The notes under the pieces are model-generated. The model was not told the origin of the DNA. It worked only from the letters and a program-made list of their open reading frames with translations, and searched no databases. Shown piece by piece: positions 47,126-57,661 of a DNA stretch of 64,000 nt. The stretch spans positions 187,489,829 to 187,553,828 of the forward strand of contig JAHLJT010009419.1 in NCBI GenBank assembly GCA_031308135.1, read 5' to 3'. Source of the stretch: Acheta domesticus. Lineage: Eukaryota > Arthropoda > Insecta > Orthoptera > Gryllidae. The position numbers were made by a program, and so were the translations under genes. How positions within the stretch are numbered: the first letter of the stretch is position 1; the number at the start of each line of letters is the position of its first letter.

Positions 47126-48706
47126 ACCGCGTCCGTTCGAGACCGGACGTCCTGGTAAAATAGGTGTTTCCAGGCATCGTGAAGACGAATGCCTTGGTCA
47201 GCATTAAGATTATGCGGGTGTTTAATTATTTCCACCGCCTCTTTTACCCTCCTCGTACCCCAGCGGTCTTCTCTGGCTAAGAGGCGGGTGTCATCAAATA
47301 AGATGGCATGGCCAGTTTTCCATGCGTGCAATGCTATGGCCGATTTATTCGTATTATTGTATTTATAATGACGAATATGTTCCGGAGGCGTTCATCTACT
47401 GTGCGTCCCGTCTCGCCAATGTAACTATGGCCGCAGCTGCATGGGATCTCGTATACCCCTGATGACATAAGGGGAGGGACGCGATCTTTCACGCGTACAA
47501 GCTTTTGCCCAAGTTTTTCCTGGGCTTTGTAGGCCGTCTTTATATCAAAGCGGCTCAATAGCTTGCCAATCTTATCGGTGACACCTCGTATATACGGTAG
47601 AGTGGCTATAGTTTGGTTGGTATTGTCACTAAGTGTGGTGATATCGACCGTGTTGGAAGTGGTCGTAGCCTGCCGTACCGCTTGGTTGGCAGCGCTAGCG
47701 CTGTATCCGTTAGCTCGAAATGTGGTCTTTAGGAGCTCCATTTCAGAGTCCAACGATTCCTTATCACACACTCTAGTTGCTCTGATGGCCAGAGTTTTCA
47801 AAACCCCCCGTTTAGTTGCCGGGTGATGGTGAGAGCCGGCATGCAAATAACGGTTTGTATGAGTGGTTTACGGTAAACACTGTGTCCTAGTCTACCGTTC
47901 GCTTTCCGACTCACCAGCACGTCAAGGAAAGGTAATTTTCCCTCATTTTCCACCTCCATCGTAAACTTAATCTTAGGGTGTGTGTTGTTAAGGTGCTGGA
48001 GGAAGTCAGCTAAGGTGTGAGGACCGTGGGGCCACACTACTAGTGTATCGTCCACGTACCGGAGCCAAACAGTTGGTTTTAGTGGGGCATTCTCCAGGGC
48101 CTCTGTTTCAAAGGCCTCCATAAACAGGTTAGCCACAACTGGAGAGAGGGGAGAACCCATGGCCGCTCCTTCAACTTGAGCATATAATTGCTCTCGGTAT
48201 TGGAAGAAAGTGGACGTGAGACAGAACTCAGCTAAGTCGGCCCATTCCGACGTGAGCCCACGGGAGCAAAGTTTTCTGCGTATGACAGTGGCCGCCTCGT
48301 CCACTGGAACCATAGTGAACAAAGACGTGACATCGAAGCTGACGAGGATGTCCGAGTCATTTATGCGGAGCTCCTTAAGAATGTCAATAAGGTGGGCCGA
48401 ATTCCTGACAGCTGACTTGATGTCGTCAGTCAAAGGCTGCAGTTTATCGGTCACATAGCGGGCAAGAGGGTGGGTGGGGGAGTTAATAGCGCTCACAATG
48501 GGGCGCAGTGGCACGTCGGGCTTATGTATCTTAGGAAGACCATAAAGCCTAGGAATACAGTGGTTGCCACGTTTTAACCTAGGTTTGGCCTCCGACTCTA
48601 TAGCAGCCGAGTTGTTAATCCGTGCCGCGACCTCTCCCCTCAGCTTACGAACGGGATTACTTTGCAGAACAGTATAGGCCTGATCTGTCAGCAACGCCTC
48701 AACTCA
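47050..48706 (-). pseudogene. Penelope-like reverse transcriptase/GIY-YIG endonuclease, broken
   Basis: Three frames in order on the minus strand. (1) 48,694-47,798, reverse transcriptase: PRLYGLPKIHKPDVPLRPIV near residue 48, motif A SFDVTSLFTMVP (119-130), motif B AMGSPLSPVVANLF (178-191), catalytic YVDDT (213-217), LPFLDV (254-259). (2) 47,846-47,334: linker and GIY-YIG nuclease start, GVYEIPCSCGHSYIGETGRT at about residues 130-149. (3) 47,331-47,050: endonuclease C-terminal half with the conserved acidic helix KEAVEI. Family function is target-primed reverse transcription with a single-strand-nicking endonuclease. Frameshifts lie near 47,865 and 47,384. Each frame starts without ATG (TTG), and an in-frame stop lies just upstream in the right arm, so roughly the N-terminal third of the usual protein is missing. 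The breaks are single-base and could be real decay or assembly errors. Confidence 0.93.
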
Positions 48707-48976
48707 CCTAGCTGCTCCCCTACGTCCGGTAACGGACGGAGCGCCGTCCGTCAACAGCGCCCCGCGGAGAGCCCGGCCCTGATTGGCCGGTGCACTCTCT
48801 CCGCATTGGCCGACCACCCGGCCAACCGGTACACAGGTAGAAGGGGAAACGTAGCCCTATATTAACCCGTGCACAGTACAACTCCGTGCATTACGCCCTG
48901 AGGAAGGTCGCAGAATGGCGACCGAAACGTCGGCACCTTTGCCATGGACGCGGCGTCACCCGGACAGCCAACTTAA
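48707..48976. repeat. Penelope-like element copy 1, right terminal arm
   Basis: 270 bp, reverse complement of the left arm, ending 'ccggacagccaacttaa'. The 32-bp tail with the GGCCGGAGTC box is absent from this side; only the left end has it. Confidence 0.93.
48893..48935 (+). ncRNA. Hammerhead-ribozyme-like motif in right arm
   Basis: CTGAGGA at 48,898-48,904, stem II GGTCGC/GCGACC with loop AGAATG, GAAAC at 48,924-48,928, then GTC at 48,929-48,931 followed by GGC that can pair with the GCC before the core. Better paired than the left-arm version. One unpaired A after CTGAGGA and a minimal helix III make activity uncertain. Confidence 0.5.
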
Positions 48977-49194
48977 TAGAGTACATTATCTCACGTTTTC
49001 TATGATTCTGTAAAACATGGGTATAAATACCCTCATTCCATGTTTAGTTTAGCACCTTATGTATAAAAATTCTGCAAGGAAAGATCTCTAGAAATTAAAA
49101 TATTGTGGTTTTACATCATATTTTTACACACGTGCGTTAGCTGTATTTTTATTTCTAATTAGTTACAACGCTATTTAACAAAACTATGTTAACC

Positions 49195-49740
49195 ACTGCG
49201 TACGTTTTCCTCGACACCGCACGACATACCGCCAAAAGCTGCCTCACAGCCTCGCGCGAGCAACCACGGAGAGAAGCGTGGCCGCTGTAGGGACAGAAAG
49301 CCGCGTGTGGGTGTTGTACGTGAGTGGCGGTTGTCGCGCCCCCGTCCCCTGGCTGGCCGATCGCCGCGCCGCGCCGCCCGCCCGGGGCGAGGAAAAGCAG
49401 CGGGCGCTGCGGTCAATCGGCAGAGCGCCGCCCCGCCCCACCCCGTTCGATTGCCCACCCTTCGCCGCCGCGGCCACCAGCGCCGCCCGCGGCCGCACGG
49501 CGCCCATCCGGACCGGCATGCGCGCTCACCGGCCACTCGCGCCCAAATAGACGCCACTCGCCGCCCCCGCGTCCATCCCTGCCCCCTGCCGTCACCGCCC
49601 TGCTTCCATCGGCCTGGCCTGCCCGCGCCGCCACCCTCGGTGCCGGTGTCACCGCCACCCTCGCCGGCAACCTCGCCTCGGCGCTCGCCACCGCCCACGC
49701 TGCTGCCCCCTCTATCGCCCTCGCCGCCGCCCTCTCCAGC
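49195..49740. other. CpG-rich block, no gene recognised
   Basis: GC- and CpG-dense sequence with Ala/Pro/Arg frames on both strands, merging into the 12-bp array. Could be a CpG island; no domain, no splice structure. Confidence 0.4.
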
Positions 49741-49743
49741 ATC

Positions 49744-50110
49744 CTCGCAGCCGCCCTCGCCACCGCCCTCGCCGCCGCCCTGGCCGCCGCCCTGGCCGCC
49801 GCCCTCGCCGCCGCCCTCGCCGCCGCCCTCGCCGCCGCCCTCGCCGCCGCCCTCGCCGCCGCCCTCGCCGCCGCCCTCGCCGCCGCCCTCGCCGCCGCCC
49901 TCGCCGCCGCCCTCGCCGCCGCCCTCGCCGCCGCCCTCGCCGCCGCCCTCGCCGCCGCCCTCGCCGCCGCCCTCGCCGCCGCCCCTCGCCGCCGCCCTCG
50001 CCGCCGCCCTCGCCGCCGCCCTCGCCGCCGCCCTCGCCGCCGCCCTCGCCGCCGCCCTCGCCGCCCGCCCTCGCCGCCGCCCTCGCCGTCCCCCTCACCG
50101 CCCCCCTCGC
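49744..50110. repeat. 12-bp minisatellite (ctcgccgccgcc)n
   Basis: About 30 near-perfect copies of ctcgccgccgcc, with two 'ctggccgccgcc' units near the start and single-C insertions near 49,980 and 50,064. The unit keeps all frames open, giving Ser-Pro-Pro-Pro, Ala-Leu-Ala-Ala and Arg-Gly-Arg-Arg repeats, which are by-products. Confidence 0.95.
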
Positions 50111-51595
50111 CGTCGCGTGGATGAATACGAAGAATAAAACTTGCATTTTGAAAACGAAATTGCCTCTAAATTCCTTTTATTTCGGTTCTCTTGCCCTCTG
50201 TGTCTTCTGCTCCTCTCTTACCCCCTCACATCCGGTTTTCTTTTATAGAGAATGTTCATAATAAAAGTTAGAAACATTTAAGTATGGCTGGAAACCGAAA
50301 TCGCCGGAATTCGGTCTCAGAAGCGGAAGTAAAAGTACAAATCCTATTGTCATTGCATATTTTCACTTTGAATTTTTGAATATTCTCTTCAAACTTACAA
50401 AAACTACTCAAATTTTTCAAAATACATGAATTGATTTAAAGAATATTATATTAAAAAATTTTCTTCTATTTTCAAAATGGAAGAAAACTTCGAAAAATAT
50501 TTAAACTTAATCACGAATTAACTCAATTACTCAAATACAAATTACGTATTACGTAAATAGCAAAAAACGTATAAAATGTAGCTGTAATTTCTGTTTGCAT
50601 CATCCAAACCTGTTTCTTGCGGCGATTACAATTTTGAAATTTTAATATTACTAGTTCATATCCCGTATGGAACGAACGAATCAAAAGTTTTCTTCCTGTT
50701 CGCCTGACCCTTTGCAGGGTCTCTTCGAACTCAGGTATTGTTTCTTGGGTCCAGTTTAATACACTTGAGTCCTCCGTTCAAGGACGGGGATCAGGAGTCT
50801 GGGTAATGGGAAGACTATTATTTTGTTATTTTGGAATGAAGGATTATTTTGCTAAGATTTTGGATGACGGGAGTGGGGAAGGGGAGGATGGATGTATGGA
50901 AATAAGGGTTGGAAGGTAACGTTTGGGGACCACAGACAAGGTCATTGGGTGTTTAGTATTTTTGAATGGGAGTACAACAATGCTTGTGAAATAGAAAATT
51001 ATCGCGTTTTCTCACATTCTTGTTTGACAATTCTTCAAACAAATTTCACATAATATTTCATAAAATTGAATTTCTTTTTACATTATCGACCTAAAATCGA
51101 ATAAACTGAGAAAGTAGATGACGATCTGTACAAAAATAAATCATAAAATTCTCTTAAATTTGGAAATTTAAATAGCTAGATTGATGCGTTACAAAGATAA
51201 TTTGTTTAGTGCTCAACAGGAGATACTCGTAACTTCTGCGAGTTACGACCACATTGAGCTCACGCAGACATTCACTTGCCCTTTCTGCGAACTGGACCGC
51301 CTAACGAAGCTGTTTCCCTTCCTCATTGAGAAGGCCGATCTACTTACCTGGACCGCACTTGCCTCCTTTCGCGTGTTCTGTTCCAAGCACCAGCCCCTGC
51401 CTCTGCCTATCCTTTCCCGTACAAGCCGCCGTCCCCGCACTCCGCTGGCCCCCATCCGCCGTACGCCGTCGATGTCCAAACCATTTTCGCTACAGATTCC
51501 AGATTGTCATTTCCGTCTCCAACATCCTCTCTGCCGTGCCATCCAGTTTCCGTAGCCGTTCCGTTTGCGTCGTTGTTTGATCCCGTCCGCCGTCC
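50111..51595. other. No gene recognised
   Basis: AT-rich sequence with a GC-richer patch at 51,290-51,590 flanking the next array. No supported feature. Confidence 0.45.
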
Positions 51596-51596
51596 T

Positions 51597-52590
51597 CCCG
51601 TCCACCCCCCTTCTGCCGTCCTCTCGTCCGCCGTCCTCTCGTCCGCCGTCCTCTCGTCCGCCGTCCTCTCGTCCGCCGTCCTCCCGTCCGCCGTCCTCCC
51701 GTCGGCCGTCCTCTCGTCCGCCGTCCTCTCGTCCGCCGTCCTCCCGTCGGCCGTCCTCTCGTCCGCCGTCCTCTCGTCCGCCGTCCTCCCGTCGGCCGTC
51801 CTCTCGTCCGCCGTCCTCTCGTCCGCCGTCCTCCCGTCCGCCGTCCTCCCGTCCGCCGTCCTCCCGTCCGCCGTCCTCCGTCCGCCGTCCTCCCGTCCGC
51901 CGTCCTCCCGTCCGCCGTCCTCCCGTCCGCCGTCCTCCCGTCCGCCGTCCTCCCGTCCGCCGTCCTCCCGTCCGCCGTCCTCCCGTCCGCCGTCCTCCCG
52001 TCCGCCGTCCTCCCGTCCGCCGTCCTCCCGTCCGCCGTCCTCCCGTCCGCCGTCCTCCCGTCCGCCGTCCTCCCGTCCGCCGTCCTCCCGTCCCGCCGTC
52101 CTCCCGTCCGCCGTCCTCCCGTCCGCCGTCCTCCCGTCCGCCGTCCTCCCGTCCGCCGTCCTCCCGTCCGCCGTCCTCCCGTCCGCCGTCCTCCCGTCCG
52201 CCGTCCTCCCGTCCGCCGTCCTCCCGTCCGCCGTCCTCCCGTCCGCCGTCCTCCCGTCCGCCGTCCTCCCGTCCGCCGTCCTCCCGTCCGCCGTCCCTCC
52301 CGTCCGCCGTCCTCCCGTCCGCCGTCCTCCCGTCCGCCGTCCTCCCGTCCGCCGTCCTCCCGTCCGCCGTCCTCCCGTCCGCCGTCCTCCCGTCCGCCGT
52401 CCTCCCGTCCGCCGTCCTCCCGTCCGCCGTCCTCCCGTCCGCCGTCCTCCCGTCCGCCGTCCTCCCGTCCGCCGTCCTCCCGTCCGCCGTCCTCCCGTCC
52501 GCCGTCCTCCAGTCCGCCGTCCTCCAGTCCGCCATCTTCCCATCCGCCGTCCTCCCGTCCACCTTGTTCCCGTCCGCCGTCCTCCACCGC
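51597..52590. repeat. 15-bp minisatellite (gtccgccgtcctccc)n, ~66 units, with 45-bp higher-order section
   Basis: About 1 kb of a 15-bp unit. In the first 250 bp, variants ending 'ctctc' or starting 'gtcgg' alternate; gtcgg units recur at 51,701, 51,746 and 51,791, a 45-bp higher-order period. From about 51,835 the array is almost homogeneous. Single-C deletions/insertions near 51,878, 52,090 and 52,295 shift the frame, showing that the very long frames on both strands are not maintained as coding. Confidence 0.97.
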
Positions 52591-53880
52591 GCGCTCACCG
52601 TCTTACCGTTCCCCCACTCCGCCGCAGCTACCTTTGAAGAGCCCCCGCCTCTTTCGCCGCGCCGCCGAGAGCCCTTCTGGCGCTCCAGAGCTGCTTCAGT
52701 CGTAAATGGCCAACAGGCTGCGGCGGCGCCGGTGGCGCCCGCGGCGGCGGCCGCCGGCAGCGGGCTGGAGCGGGGGGGGGCGGCGGGTGACAAGCGGGCG
52801 GCGTCGGGGGGCAGGGAGGGATCAACGGAACGGCGGCCGGAGGTGGACAGTGCGGCGGAGAGGAGGAAGGCGTGAAAGCGCAAGGTCTTAGGGAGAAAGG
52901 GCTGTGATGCCCTGAAGGCAGGTGGACGAGACACCAGAGCGACAAGGGAAGGAGAGGGTTTGGAATGGTATGGAGTGAATCGGTAAGATAAGAGAGGGTG
53001 CTGGGAGAAGAACACTCGTGGAGGACAAGAGTGATGAAGGAATTTGAAAGATGAAAACAGGAGGACGGAGTGTAGAGGTGTACAAAAATATGAGACACTT
53101 TGGCAAGTGAGGATGCAATTGTTCGGAGAATAGATCAGAGGGTCCAGTTGCCATTGGCCAAGTAACGGAGTAGTGAGGGAAAGGACGTGGCGGGAAGGAA
53201 AACGGGGCGGTGAGGAGAACGGAGTGGGCACGAGAACGGGACGGGGAAGATGAAAAGAAGGGGATGAGGGGGGCGGAACGGGGGCATTGCTGGGAAGAGG
53301 TCACTGCTGAGTGGAGAAAGAGGGTGGGGGAGGACGGGGCGGGTAAGACAACGGGACGGAGAGGAGAACGGGTCGGGGAGGAGGACGAGACGGGGACGGG
53401 GTGGTGAGGAGGACGGGGCTGGGAGGAAGTCGGGGTGAGTTTGGGAGGTCGGGGCGGGGAGGACGATGAGAGGGGTAGCGGGGAAGAGGACGGGGTAGGA
53501 ACTGGCGTTGTGGAGGACGGGGGGGATTGAGCGGGGAGGAGGAGGACGGGGCGGGGTCCGAGCCAAGCGAGCAGCAGGTAATGGGGAGGTCGTGGCCGGA
53601 CGGAGCGGGCGCGCGCGAGGCGTTCCGCAGGGCGGCGAATGCCGTGTCCGGCGCGGGGGCGGCGAACCGTCCTCCGAAGAATGCTGAATGCCCCCTAACA
53701 AGCGGCGCGCGGCGCGGCTGAATGGCCGGGGGCCTTACTAGACGTCTTCGGGGCCCCGCGCAGATCGCCCGCCGGCAAAGCGCTCGTGCTTCCGGCCTCT
53801 CAAACGCCACGTCACGCCGCCCTCTGTGTCGCTCGCGTGGGCCCTGTCAAGCAGATTCCTCCTCCATGGCTTGTCATGTC
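52591..53880. repeat. GC-rich flank with degenerate gacggggcgggga repeats
   Basis: 52,600-52,870 is CpG-rich with a run of ten G (about 52,774). 53,160-53,580 is a strongly G-rich degenerate repeat of 'gaggacggggcgggga'-like words, the complement in style of the preceding array. 53,580-53,860 is CpG-rich unique DNA. The G runs have G-quadruplex potential. No gene recognised. Confidence 0.7.
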
Positions 53881-54490
53881 TTGCAGGCTGGTCATTCGTC
53901 CTTCTCGCGGTTTGCATAGTGTGTCGTATTTTTCGAATGAGTTTGCCCCGTGTAAATTTTTTTTAGTTGGTCACTTCTGAGAGAACATTCTTGGTGATCA
54001 TGGTGTAAAATTGCACTGCCTTTCGCGCCTTTTGTTATGTGTACATTGAAATTGTTGTATGTTGAAATCGTATTCTAGCAATATATTAATTTATTGAAAA
54101 TGTGAGGCATTACTTATGATGAAGGGTTTTGTTATTGTACTTCGTTCCTCGTCCCTAAACTCTCATATGTATTTTAACCCATATGGTCTAATTTGATGCT
54201 GTGTCCATGTGTGTGTTCATTGCTATCCTTGCTCGTTGGCTATACTGTTGGACATTTGTAAATTTGACACTTCTTTGACACTCTAGTTTATCTACTATTG
54301 GATTTTACTACCATATTCAATTTTAAATTTCCAAACTTAAGAGTTTTGGAAGCAAGTGTGTTAACGCTTGTATCCCTAAATTACATCAGTAAATATATTA
54401 ATCATCTTAAAATAGATATTTCAGCAAATATTGAGTCAACTCTGACTACATCTACGCTTTAAGCTATTACTGTCGTTAAACAATTTTATT
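53881..54490. other. AT-rich, nothing recognised
   Basis: No supported feature. Confidence 0.4.
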
Positions 54491-54504
54491 AATAACATGT
54501 CGAC

Positions 54505-54775
54505 TTCGATGGCCGAGGTGGTTCAGAGCGCGTACCGACTCAGCACTTCGTTTCGAAGGGTCGCGGGTTCGAGTCCCGCCTTGGGCATGATTTTCCCTTG
54601 TCTCTCTTGTATGTATTATCGCGTAGGACCTTGCGATCTGCAGACCCAGATCAGTGGACCCCGCAAGGCGTTGGTGTCTAGCGTACAATGATCAAATATG
54701 CGACCTATCGAGACGTATAGGGTAACCGGCTATCGGATAAATAAATACCCAAGGAAAAATAATAACTTTCCTCCA
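54505..54775 (+). mobile_element. tRNA-derived SINE, family D
   Basis: The tRNA-like head 'tggccgaggtggttcagagc' (A-box region, about 54,510) with B-box 'gcgggttcgagtcccgcc' (about 54,571) and junction 'ttgggcatgattttccc' is well preserved. The body continues through 'cgcgtaggaccttgcgatc' to an 'ataaataaata' tail near 54,750. Direct repeats are poor (taataac on both sides). A functional tRNA gene is not supported because the head runs straight into the SINE body. Confidence 0.8.
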
Positions 54776-56023
54776 GCACACGACTGTACTTTAAATTAAA
54801 ATTTCTTTTCTGGGGAAATAAAGTTTGGGCGCTTAGGTGCCCAAACAGTCTACACGAATCAAATTTACAGGCGAAATTGTTCACTATTCAATTTCTCATT
54901 TGAAATCTATAACAAGGAAAGACTTAGTACTTGCAAAGCAGCACGTACTTTCTCACATTTATTGTAATGGTTACTAATATTATAATATTGTAACATCTAT
55001 CTTATTAAAACTTCATCTATCTCTGAAAAACCCTTAACGGAAAGTGCCCCTGAGAGACTTCGATGTGAATTGAAAATATATTGTGTACCTTTGCTGCACT
55101 GTTACGATATTAATGCGCTGCCTTTGTCTACATATCTAACGATTCCACATCAGTACAACTTGGCTGCAAGATCTTTAAAAGTTGGTGCGAACGGGAGCAC
55201 AACCCGATTTTAAATGTTTAAGAGTTTAAATGTTTAAAAATAAAGTCGCAGAGGGTCGTGGGAACGTAGTGGTTAGGGCACACGCTTCCCTACCTGAGGG
55301 AACCGCGTTTTAAACCCCCAAAAGCTAGAAATGTTTAACCCGCTGTGTCCTATTCAGGGCGATCCTCAGACTCCTTTCAAAATGAGTTGCAGTATTTAAT
55401 AGCATTATTATCAGTAAATTTTGAAGAAATTATAATAATTGTTATATAAATATAATATTTTATAAATATAAAAATATTATTTTATTTTAACATTATTATT
55501 ATTATATAATTTGTTATATTACCTTATTATTATTATTATTATTATTATTGGTATTAGTATTCTATGTTACTGAGAGATGATACTGTATTTTTATGTTTTA
55601 ATTAGCTGTCACCGGGTTATACCCAATTGCAATTAAAAAAAAATTTATCTTTTTTTAATATACGCGCATGAAGCATGACGCTTACCATGACATCTTCTCC
55701 CACTTCTAGAAAATCACATATCTTCTGTGATCCGTTAATTTGCAGAGGACCGTGAAAGTGGGGAAACAAATGTCAAAAGAGTAGTCTAGAAAGGAATCCT
55801 AACCTCCCGTAACCTTAAGCAAGTAGTTTCTGCAATACGCAATTGTACAAAAGGCGCAAAAAAAAGTAAAAGCCACAGTAATGAAATGCTTTAATGATAA
55901 ATATGCCACATTATATCAGAGCAATCACTCGTATTACTCTTAAGCAACAATTAAATCTTCTATTGTATAAAAAAGTAACGAAATAGTTCGGACGTAAAAA
56001 AGCAAACTTTCATGTATCTACTG
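54776..56023. other. AT-rich stretch with a weak tRNA-like relic and ATT-rich DNA
   Basis: 55,257-55,330 has 'gtagtggttagggcacacgc' and a decayed B-box 'ccgcgttttaaaccccc', suggesting an old tRNA-derived SINE head. 55,430-55,560 is (ATT/TAA)-rich. No gene recognised. Confidence 0.4.
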
Positions 56024-56088
56024 CAGGGGTCCTCAAACTTTTTAAACAGGGGGCCAGTTCACTGTCCCTCAGGCCGTCGGAGAGCCGG
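56024..56088 (+). mobile_element. hAT transposon left end, interrupted
   Basis: Starts with 'caggggtcctcaaactt', a terminal inverted repeat typical of Charlie/Tip100-type hAT elements (CAG-GGTYCTCAAACTT), continuing 'aacagggggccagttcactg'. It stops at about 56,088, where family M sequence begins. A probable opposite-end fragment with 'ggcgggccgtatcaatg' lies at 56,535-56,571. Confidence 0.7.
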
Positions 56089-56303
56089 ATTTTTCTAACT
56101 CTGCCTCTCAAGCCCCTTTGGCCGATCACACGGCATTTCGCGTCTTTCTCGGTCCTGCCACTAGATGTCGCATGGTCGCAAGCACTGATTGATACAGTCG
56201 CGATCATGCGACATCTAGCGGCATGACTGAGAAAGACTCGAGGTACCCTGACATATTCCATCGTGGACAGGTCTTGAGAGGCAGACTTAGAAAAATCGCA
56301 CTA
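56088..56303. mobile_element. Palindromic MITE, family M, copy 2
   Basis: Shares with copy 1 the inverted ends 'tttttctaactctgcctctc' and 'gaggcagacttagaaaaatc', the central 'gatcatgcgacatctagcgg' region and 'atattccatcgtgg'. The left end lacks the outermost bases, at the junction with the hAT remnant. Confidence 0.78.
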
Positions 56304-56534
56304 TAGTAAAACAAAAACTATCAACAAATTCTTATACACACTGCATATATCTTATTTTGAAGTGAAGAATCAAAACGGGAACAAACACAATATTTGAAAC
56401 ATATTAAAAAACACTGAAGTTTCTGGTTGAAAACATCGTTGTCTTAAAACCATCGATTTTTTTGCCATCCCTAGACATCCTAACACATAATAAAAAAATG
56501 TGCGGATTTTAAGAAAAAAAATTCTTTAAACCAT
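56304..56534. other. AT-rich interval within nested hAT/MITE cluster
   Basis: No recognisable features; may be hAT internal DNA or an unrelated insertion. Confidence 0.3.
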
Positions 56535-56571
56535 AAAAACCCGGCGGGCCGTATCAATGTCCTCGGCGGGC
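56535..56571. mobile_element. Probable hAT fragment
   Basis: 'cccggcgggccg' occurs here followed by a second 'cggcgggccg', reminiscent of the subterminal region of the hAT family whose left end is at 56,024. It ends where family M copy 3 starts. Confidence 0.45.
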
Positions 56572-56716
56572 CGTTAGAAGTCGCATGATCCCAAGCATTG
56601 ATTGATATGGTCGCGATCATGCGATATCTGGCGGCACGACTGAGAACGTCGCGAAAAATCATGACATATTCCATCGCGAAGACAGGCTTTGAGAGTCAAA
56701 GTTAGAAAAATCGCAG
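56572..56716. mobile_element. Palindromic MITE, family M, copy 3 (half element)
   Basis: Contains 'tcgcatgatc…gatcatgcgatatctggcgg', 'cgactgaga', 'catattccatcgcga' and the right terminus 'gttagaaaaatcgcagtata'. The left third is missing. Confidence 0.75.
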
Positions 56717-56727
56717 TATATACAGAA

Positions 56728-57624
56728 TGTCCAGAGAACAATTTACATGTTTCTGGAATGTTTCTATGCTTCCATAATGCAATTTTTTGCCTACAAATCC
56801 ATTTTTCAAACCAACTTTCGAGTGCTTATTGCGGTTCAACCATCCACGTAGTTTATTAGACAAAATGTGATTAGAATTGTCTTAAGAGCTTATTTTCCAA
56901 GTTTCCACGTTTCCTACCCGAAAAACCTGTATACTACTCTATTCTCTTTCGTGGCCTGGGTCGTTTCTCTTTCATGGCGTGGACCGCAGGGCAACGGAAC
57001 CCCTTTTGCCTTGCATGCAGAACGTGTTGCTTCCTCCCGCCGGGATCTCCGCGGTTTGCCGCGAACGCAAACGACGCGCTTTCCGCCGCGAGCGCAGCGG
57101 AGGGGTGGTGAGGGGCGTGGCGGGGCGGGGCGGGGGTGGTGGGCGGGGTCTCGCAGGGAATCGAACTGAGAAACGTATCGAATGCGTGGGCGGACGCGGT
57201 AACGACAGGCGCAACCCACCTCGTTAAAGAAAATCTTTACTCCGTTTACCGAGAGCGGACGCAAAAAGGCTCTTTCGGAAAAGGGCGCGGAAGGCGATAA
57301 CCCTAACAGCGAGGGCGACCCCGGGCCCAAAGCTGGGCGCCTGCTGAGAGAGGGCGGGGACTTCGATGGGGTCGTTTTCCATTCTGCATTGGTTCTCGAC
57401 CGCTTGAATCCACAAGTGAACGGCTGCAACGATTCGAAAGAATCACGAACGATGAAGAGAAATGTGTTTATAAGTCTGGCGGTTATTAAGCTTAAATTCT
57501 GTTTCTAAATAAGAATAAATAGGTAACGTTAGGATATTTACTCTTATCTATTTCTTAAACGACATTTCGGCAACGTATTTGTGTTGTCACGTTCTTGTTT
57601 AATTAGAATGCTAACAGTAGCTAC
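56728..57624. other. AT-rich then CpG-rich block, no gene recognised
   Basis: 56,970-57,420 is CpG-rich with G runs; frames on both strands show no domain. Nothing else supported. Confidence 0.4.
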
Positions 57625-57661
57625 ATGGCTGTCCCGGAGACGCCGCGTCCTAGATACAGCC

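Larger units (their letters stand above)
46809..48989 (-). mobile_element. Penelope-like retroelement, copy 1, with inverted arms and target duplication
   Basis: A 2.15-kb insertion (about 46,824-48,974) flanked by direct repeats AATAGAGTACATTAT at 46,809-46,823 and 48,975-48,989 (13-15 bp). It is built of a 32-bp terminal tail with GGCTTCCGCGGCCGGAGTC (46,833-46,851), a left arm 46,856-47,125, a minus-strand coding remnant, and a right arm 48,707-48,976 that is the reverse complement of the left arm. Reverse transcriptase joined to a GIY-YIG endonuclease, and terminal repeats that can be inverted, are hallmarks of Penelope-like elements. The N-terminal coding part is missing, so it is internally deleted or 5'-truncated relative to a full element. 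Confidence 0.93.

Noticed and set aside
47563..47826. Plus-strand frames opposite the Penelope coding region (also 48,210-48,458)
   Set aside because: They are antisense to the clear reverse transcriptase/endonuclease frames and show no family features.
51407..53231. Very long open frames on both strands across the 15-bp array (up to 574 codons)
   Set aside because: The period is a multiple of three so all registers stay open; frame-shifting indels within the array show no coding constraint, and the peptides are pure repeats.
54507..54590. Possible functional tRNA gene
   Set aside because: Good A and B boxes, but it continues directly into SINE body sequence, lacks a clean closing acceptor stem and T-run terminator, so it is read as a SINE head.
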